Notes under the pieces: generated by a model
Databases searched by the model: none
Told to the model about the DNA's origin: nothing
What the model saw: only the letters and a program-made list of their open reading frames with translations
Shown here: positions 58,960 through 64,000 of the stretch, one piece after another
Layout of the letters: the number at the start of each line of letters is the position of its first letter
Position numbering within the stretch: position 1 is the first letter of the stretch
Assembly: GCA_009667805.1 (NCBI GenBank)
Contig: CM019067.1
Span: forward strand, 243,695,721-243,759,720
DNA length: 64,000 bases
Origin: Leptobrachium leishanense
Taxonomy: Eukaryota > Chordata > Amphibia > Anura > Megophryidae
Reading direction: 5' to 3'
Made by a program: the position numbers and the translations under genes

Positions 58960-59500
58960 AAAAACCTGCGCTCGTAAATTTCCCCTTTGCATCCCTGTTA
59001 CAAACAGGTTACGAGGCAGGTCCTGAAATCAGCAGCCTGCCCCATAACTAACGATACCCTCCAGGATACTTGCAGCAGTGCTAATGCACCGCAACGAGTA
59101 TCCCCTTGCAGAGTCCATGGAGAGTTGCGCTTCCAGAACACCTACCGGCCTTGGTGGAGTAGAGGTAACAACATCACTGCTCTGCGTGGAGAGAGCCTGT
59201 GGAGTCATGGGTTCTAACCAGACGAGCACCTCTCCAGTAAGTGTCCTTGGGCAAGACATCTAACGGTACATACTCGCCACCCAGGACCTACTTGAAAACG
59301 AGAGAAATCTCAATGTATCCTTCCTGCTAAAATCCTTTCTCAATGTGACCTACACGATCTCGTGAGAGCAGGGCTGCAGAGTGATCACGAAGAGAGACTG
59401 GGGACTATTTGTCTCCAGTCAAACTCTGCTCCTAGCGGCCAGAAGAGGCAGATTGGGCCTTCATTTGTGCAGCAGGATGAGATGTGAGCATCTGATTTTT
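58960..59500. repeat. Dispersed repeat, partner of 22690-22965, with nested SINE
   Basis: AGTCCATGGAGAGTTGCGCTT at 59113 and GGCTGCAGAGTGATCACGAA at 59370 flank a ~200-bp insertion absent from the earlier copy. A stem-loop (AAGGGGAAA...TTTCCCCTTT) lies near 58957-58988. Confidence 0.6.
59145..59340 (+). mobile_element. tRNA-derived SINE
   Basis: An A-box-like TGGTGGAGTAGAGG (59153-59166) and B-box-like GGGTTCTAACC (59209-59219) are followed by the tail TATCCTTCCTGCTAAAATCC shared with four other sites. It interrupts a repeat present uninterrupted at 22780-22830; ACCTAC lies at both edges, a likely trace of the target duplication. Confidence 0.7.
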
Positions 59501-60079
59501 GAGGGGGTTTCCAGCTGATGATAAATGATTACGCAGAAGCGGAATCAGCACCACCTTGGAACATTTCTGTTAGAATTAGCATTAGTGATCCTTTGTAATC
59601 CTAACACTAATTACTCTTTGTGCTCCCCATGTTAAGAATAGGGAGCACAAAGTACAGTAAGCTCGTGCTACAAGGTGCTATTACCAATGCATGTATAACA
59701 TCTATAACCAATGCATCTATAACAAATACATCTATTAGCCGAACAAGAGGTTTCCAGTGTCGTAGAAGAATAATTACCATTTGCCTATGTTTTTGCGCTC
59801 CCAACAAACTAGTTTGTATTTTCGTTATTACCAATGCGCTAATGGATATAGATTTTTTAACCCATTAGTGATCAGGATCTGATCTGGGTGTCCCACTATA
59901 ACCTATTTTAACCTAGTGCTAACACTCACATATGTGAGTGCTAGCGCTACAGTTAAATAGGTGATAGGGCCTACAGATTCTATCTGCCTGTGACCCCAAG
60001 ACACATGCTGCAGTAGCAAAATTTGACCAGCGAGAGAGCTCTCTGCCTGTCAAATAAGCATACTGTATTGCATTGTGCT
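59501..60079. other. No gene; small palindromes
   Basis: CTTTGTGCTCCC/GGGAGCACAAAG at 59616-59652 and a longer one at about 59898-59970 (CCTATTTTAACC...ACTCACATATGTGAGT). Otherwise non-coding. Confidence 0.45.
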
Positions 60080-60288
60080 GTAAGAATATATTTATATTCG
60101 CTTAAGTACCCGGCGTTGCCCCGGACTTTTCACAGTAGAAACCTTGTGGTGGAGAGGTAAAGAAAATTATTAATTTCATGTTTGCCTTGTATATTTCATA
60201 CATTTCTTACTATTTTTCTAAATTTTCTTTTAGTTCATAGGCTTAGAGGCCTGCGTTGAAAATCCTTACTGCAGTATTTGATGATGCA

Positions 60289-61097
60289 CTATATTCTTAG
60301 TTGTCCTGCCTGCCGCAAAGATAAACAAGTTGTTTGGGGAACCTGCTTGAGCATGCAACATAAAGTTACCCATGGGAGAAACAGGGAGACCTCAGATAAA
60401 TTCCACAGCACTGAACGGATTGCCTTGTGACTTGTTGATGGTTGTACTGGGAGCTGTAGCATTTTAACATTGAAAGGCAGATCCGAAGGAATCAGAGGTA
60501 TGTGCGAAATAAACACTGTCTCGTCCTTTCCCTTCCCGGTCAAGATAGTTGCTTCCAACACATTTGGCAACATGTTCTTTATACAAAGTCGTGTCCCATT
60601 GCATAACCTCATGGGTCTAGGATCCGTAGATGCATGATAGGGCACCCAACTTTAAGTCAAAGGCGATGTGGCAGCAATACAGCAGGGTCGAGGTAATTTA
60701 GGAATTCTGGTGGGAAATTGACAGCCTCATCGGCATCCACCACTGAGTCGATTGACTTATGACACCGGACTGCGTAACTGTGTATAAGTCAATCGACTCA
60801 GTGGTGGATGCCGATGAGACTGAACAACCTAATACTCGATATGACACCGGGCTGCGTAACTGTGTATATCGAGTATTAGGTTGTTCAGCCTCATCGGCAT
60901 CCACCACTGAGTCGATTGACTTATACACAGTTACGCAGCCCGGTGTCATATCGAGTATCAGGTTGTTCATGACATTGACATCATTTTTCACTGCAAGAAT
61001 GGTTCTCTCACACAACCAGCTCTGATCCATGTAAGTTTTTTGAAATGTTATGATATACTACATCTATTAGTTCTGCAATGGATGATCTGGGGGAAAT
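60289..61097 (-). pseudogene. Helitron PIF1-like helicase C-terminus
   Basis: Minus strand, 5' to 3': ELIDVVYHNI; ERTILAVKNDVNVMNNLILD; a PGCVTVYKSIDSVVDADEA block (scrambled and repeated between 60970 and 60725); PMRLCNGTRLCIKNMLPNVL; EATILTGKGKDETVFI; LPFNVKMLQLPVQ; then, in shifted frames, a FSHGQLYVACS-like piece. These are the conserved final motifs of Helitron helicases (CNGTRL and the last helicase motif). Several frame changes make it non-functional. Confidence 0.8.
60725..60970. repeat. Mosaic of three segments in direct and inverted form
   Basis: With A = 60725-60760, B = 60761-60785 and C = 60820-60842, the order is A, B, A' (60784-60818), C, B (60843-60867), C' (60866-60888), A (60889-60924), B' (60923-60947), C' (60948-60970). 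The last three are in the native order for the helicase on the minus strand (C, B, A'). Copies differ at only one or two bases. Confidence 0.9.
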
Positions 61098-61099
61098 TT

Positions 61100-61830
61100 A
61101 ATGTTACAGGATGACTCTGTCACGATACAGCTGGCAGGGTGGCGTGGTCGAGCCCAATGTGCGATGAAAACGCAAGGTATAGCAAGTGTAGCACTGGTTT
61201 TAAATCCCCTGCCGTTGTAATACTTGTTTTTGGCCACCGGAGGGAGACAAGTGCGATGTGAGACACTGAACATTGGGACTACATTTCCTGGCATGCTTTG
61301 GGGAGCGGACACAGAAAGTGGGTGGGACACAGACGCTGACATCCTGAGCCTCGTGGGGGAGAGCTGGCAGAGCGCGCCAGGGAGTGAGAGAAGCAAGACA
61401 CAGTGCTGCAGAGCGTGACAGTGACCAGGCCGGAGCGCAGCTGGGGCCTGACAGAGATAAAGACCGGGTTATTCAGCCTTACAAGAGGAAGACCCAGTGA
61501 TTCACCAGAATACCCACGCTGATATCGAGTGAGCTGGAGGACCCCGAGTTAGGAGCACCGCAGATCGATCTGACAGGGAGTGCAGGCGGTGAGCTGGACA
61601 TCTTGCGGCAGCTAAAGGAAAGCAAGACAGCGGATCCGGTAACCCATAGAATCCCAGTCAAAATCGAGTGGAGAGACGTCCTGGGTCAAGCGGAGCACCA
61701 AGTATCTGGCGGATGGGTGAGAGGCCTTCCAGGCCGTTGTGAAAATAGAAAGCACGCTGCTGTTTGTTTAAAAAACCCACAGGGCCCAAACTTGACTAGT
61801 CGAAGATACCTCATAAATAATTCACTGGCC
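61100..61830. other. GC- and CpG-richer interval, no gene identified
   Basis: Unlike its AT-rich surroundings. ACTACATTTCCTGGCATGC at 61278-61296 resembles the ZNF143/SBS promoter word. Open stretches at 61224-61418 and 61603-61836 have no recognised domain. Could be an LTR or LINE 5' region, or a promoter. Confidence 0.3.
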
Positions 61831-61948
61831 AGTTGAATATTGTACCCAGGTACCATCACACACACACACACCTACATTCTTTGGGACATAACCTGTATGG
61901 GACTCACTCCCCAACCACAAAGGGGGTTAAAGATATATTTTTCTCTTT

Positions 61949-62030
61949 TTCCGCTGCGCGTTTCTCGAATTACGAAGCACTGTATTTCTTTTCCGCTGCG
62001 CGTTTCCCGCATTACGAAGTACTGTAAATA
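61949..62030 (+). repeat. 42-bp direct repeat, two copies
   Basis: TTCCGCTGCGCGTTTCTCG and TTCCGCTGCGCGTTTCCCG at 61949 and 61991, each followed by ATTACGAAG.ACTGTA. Confidence 0.85.
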
Positions 62031-62099
62031 TATATACGTATACCGTGTTATTCATTATATGCCATTTATTCTAGTAAACTATATAATTTATAAAATCCA

Positions 62100-62850
62100 C
62101 GACGGTGCTGGAGTATATTTATTCCCTAGTGCGGGGAGACTGACCCGAGGTTCAATTTCAGCGGCTCCTCCGGGAGTGAGAGCTACACAAGTATAAATTA
62201 AGCAAAAGGATATTTATTTAGACAGAATATGAATACTAAGAATGACGGAGCTGAGTAAACAAGGAGGACAATGAATAACTAATAAACAGGGTATAACTGA
62301 GGAGACTGAATACACAGATAAACAGGGGGGTAAGACCAGGGAAACAGATTAAATAATAACAGAAACACTATATTTATATATTTGAACAGAAGGACAGAAC
62401 CAGGGAACGAGGCTGAATAACAGGAATTGGATACTCAAGGAGACAGGACCAGGGAATTAGATTAGATAATAATGAAACACAAGAAATAAAAATAGAAATA
62501 AGGAAGAAGCCTTTAAATCAATAATGGGGGTTTCCAGCAGCAGGGTAACAGCAGAGGAGTAGTCAATAGCAGATCCGGTCTCCAGGCAGAGGTTCGGCAA
62601 CAGGTTATTGATAGAGGAATTCAGCAAAAGGCAAAGTCCAGTATAACATAAGCAGAGTTCAGCAACGGGTCATGAATAGCAAGTCCAGGATACAAAGCAG
62701 GGGTTCGGCAATGGTTATCAGTAGAGGGATTCGGCAGAGGGAAGTCCAGGAGTACAAAGCAGGGGTTCAGTAGCAGGTAGACAATAGAAGTTAAATAATC
62801 TCAGAAGGTTTACAGAGGAGGTTTATTGCAGCTTGTCAGGAACAGATGGT
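62100..62850 (-). mobile_element. Possible gypsy LTR on the minus strand
   Basis: Loosely repeated units (TACAAAGCAGGGGTTCGGCA at about 62692 and 62753; AAGTCCAGGA) read on the minus strand resemble the unit repeats in the LTR at 2227-2360. No TG...CA ends or target duplication were found. Confidence 0.3.
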
Positions 62851-63355
62851 AGTCAAGCAGTCAATGCAAAAGCAAAGCATTGCGGGTGCTTTGCTGTTTT
62901 ATAGGGAGATGCAGGCATCTTCTTGATGAGTATCACCTGCACCTCTTGTAGGTTAGGAACAGAACTGAAGGTATGGAGGGGTGTATTCATGAATATCTGA
63001 ATAATCCAGCGCCGGTTTTGTTTCTCCTGCGGCGCCGGCGACAGACTCTTCTCTGATTTCCAAAAGATTGTCTGTGAAAGTTTGAACAGTTTTATCCCCA
63101 AAACTACTTGCATGTCTTCTTTTAAATTAATTTTCTTATTTTTTTTCCACAGTGCTGAATGTTTTAGGCAAGCATTTATCTCATCTGCATGCATCGATTT
63201 TGGTACTTGGCTTGAACCCCCCATTCACCAATTTGGCCCCGGGGGTTGGTTTATCAGTATGAATCCACACCAGTGTATTGACCCGAGGGGATGACAAATA
63301 TATGTGTCAGGTTTGTTCCACATCCCTCAAAGCATGGAAGAGCCTATAAGGAACA
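62851..63355. other. No recognised feature
   Basis: Contains a GC-rich patch CTGCGGCGCCGGCGAC (63029-63044). No gene-like frame. Confidence 0.4.
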
Positions 63356-63357
63356 TA

Positions 63358-64000
63358 CAGTTAGGTCCATATATATTTGGACATAAGCACAATTTTCATA
63401 CTTTTGGCCACCAGAATACAATTAAAAATGGAACAATCTAAATGAATTTGAAGTGCAGACTTTCAGCTTTAATTAAAGGGGTTGAACATAAATATCAAGT
63501 ACAAATTTTAGGAACTGCAGACATTTTTATACACAGTCCCCCATTTTCAGGGGCTCAAATGTAATTGGACAAGTGAATATAATCATAAATAAATACATTT
63601 AATATTTTGTTGTGAATCTTTTACTGGCAGTGAATGCCTGAAGTCCGGACCCATGGACATTACCAAAGACTTGGCTTCCTCCTTTCTGATGCTTTGCCAG
63701 GCTCTAACTGCAGCTGTCTGCAGATGTTCTTTGTTTGTGGGTATTTCTGCTCTTAGTTTTGCCGTCAGCAAGTGAAATACAAGCTCAATTGGGATGAGAT
63801 CAGGTGATTGATTCAGCCATTGCAAAAGGTTCCACTTCTTCCTTCAAAAACTCCTGGTTGCTTTTGCAGTGTGTTTTGGATCATTGTCCATCTGTACTGG
63901 GAAGCGCCATCTAAACAACTTTGCTGCATTTGGCTGAATCTGGGCTGACAGTATATCTCTAAACACTGCTGAATTCATCTGACTGTTTCTGTCTTTTGTC
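63358..64000 (-). mobile_element. Tc1 element, cut by window end
   Basis: CAGTTAGGTCCATATATATT at 63358 after TA (63356-63357). The minus strand encodes the transposase C-terminus. The other end lies beyond the window. Confidence 0.85.
63583..64000 (-). pseudogene. Tc1 transposase, C-terminal part
   Basis: Minus strand: a block ending WNLLQW, then NQSPDLIPIELVFHLL with the DDE Glu, then RAWQSIRKEEAKSLVMSMG. A frame change near 63838 separates the blocks, and the usual [12 protein letters not shown] reads LNQSPDLIPIE. 5' part not in the window. Diverged from the other Tc1 copies here. Confidence 0.75.

Larger units (their letters stand above)
60083..61097 (-). mobile_element. Helitron 3' part
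   Basis: The minus strand encodes the end of a PIF1-type helicase and closes with a GC hairpin (CCGG GGCAAC GCCGGG, 60109-60124) about 10 bases before a CTTAAG word, the place of the Helitron 3' hairpin and CTRR end. Helitrons move by rolling-circle replication using a Rep-helicase protein. The Rep part is outside or lost. The helicase contains a 164-bp scrambled insert. Confidence 0.75.

Noticed and set aside
60725..60970. Parvovirus-like terminal hairpin (A-B-B'-C-C'-A')
   Set aside because: The order is A-B-A'-C-B-C'-A-B'-C', and the segments read as Helitron helicase codons; no viral gene is nearby.
60698..61030. Open frames on both strands as separate genes
   Set aside because: They result from inverted copies of one Helitron helicase segment; the minus frame matches helicase, the plus frame is its mirror.

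Overview
The window is eukaryotic, repeat-dominated DNA, most likely from an anuran amphibian. It carries Tc1/mariner, Ty3/gypsy, Penelope-like, L1/Tx1-like LINE, Helitron and TTAA-target (piggyBac-type) elements side by side. Their open frames are broken by stops and shifts, there are many (TA)n, (ATAA)n and A/T runs, and there are no operons. The species assignment is inference from repeat content. I see no complete host gene; two short open segments with splice-like edges (50080-50184 and 58446-58586, both minus) are the only host-exon candidates. || Layout. 1-2.9 kb: 3' part of a decayed Ty3/gypsy element (RNase H tail, integrase, chromodomain, LTR) with an in-frame 417-bp tandem duplication. 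2.95-3.7 kb: Tc1 half. 4.4-5.5 kb: Penelope-like fragment with inverted terminal copies, each carrying a hammerhead-like motif. 5.6-6.2 kb: fold-back plus an 80-bp Tc1 mini-element. 6.9-9.0 kb: two opposed copies of a CCGAA/TTCGG-rich non-autonomous transposon (further copies at 17.9 and 53.6 kb). 9.1-10.2 kb: first hairpin-chain TTAA element (type A; second copy at 35.9 kb). 12.2-13.5 kb: fold-back mariner with a nested MITE. 13.6-14.4 kb: solo LTR. 14.6-17.1 kb: TTAA element with a nested hairpin-chain element of type B. 17.1-17.6 and 19.1-19.85 kb: LINE scraps. 20.3-24.4 kb: mostly featureless. 24.4-32.4 kb: a young LINE with a 15-bp target duplication and a 2.3-kb internal tandem duplication. 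32.9-34.8 kb: Tc1 with a nested palindromic insert. 38.3-41.0 kb: Tc1 split by a type B element. 40.4-44.0 kb: large inverted duplication. 45.0-45.6 kb: another TTAA element. 47.2-48.7 kb: gypsy LTR plus gag. 51.0-52.6 kb: nearly intact Tc1. 55.3-57.0 kb: inverted repeat, Tc1 tail and minisatellite. 60.1-61.1 kb: Helitron helicase remnant with a scrambled palindromic insert. 63.4-64 kb: Tc1, cut by the window end. || The most unusual signal is the hairpin-chain TTAA family (types A and B, six copies or fragments). Each full copy is a string of near-perfect inverted repeats in the same order, and the copies differ mostly by paired changes that keep the stems paired. The second is the A-B-A'-C-B-C'-A-B'-C' mosaic inside the Helitron helicase frame. 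Nothing suggests genes acting together; the logic of the window is nested insertion and rearrangement of mobile elements.
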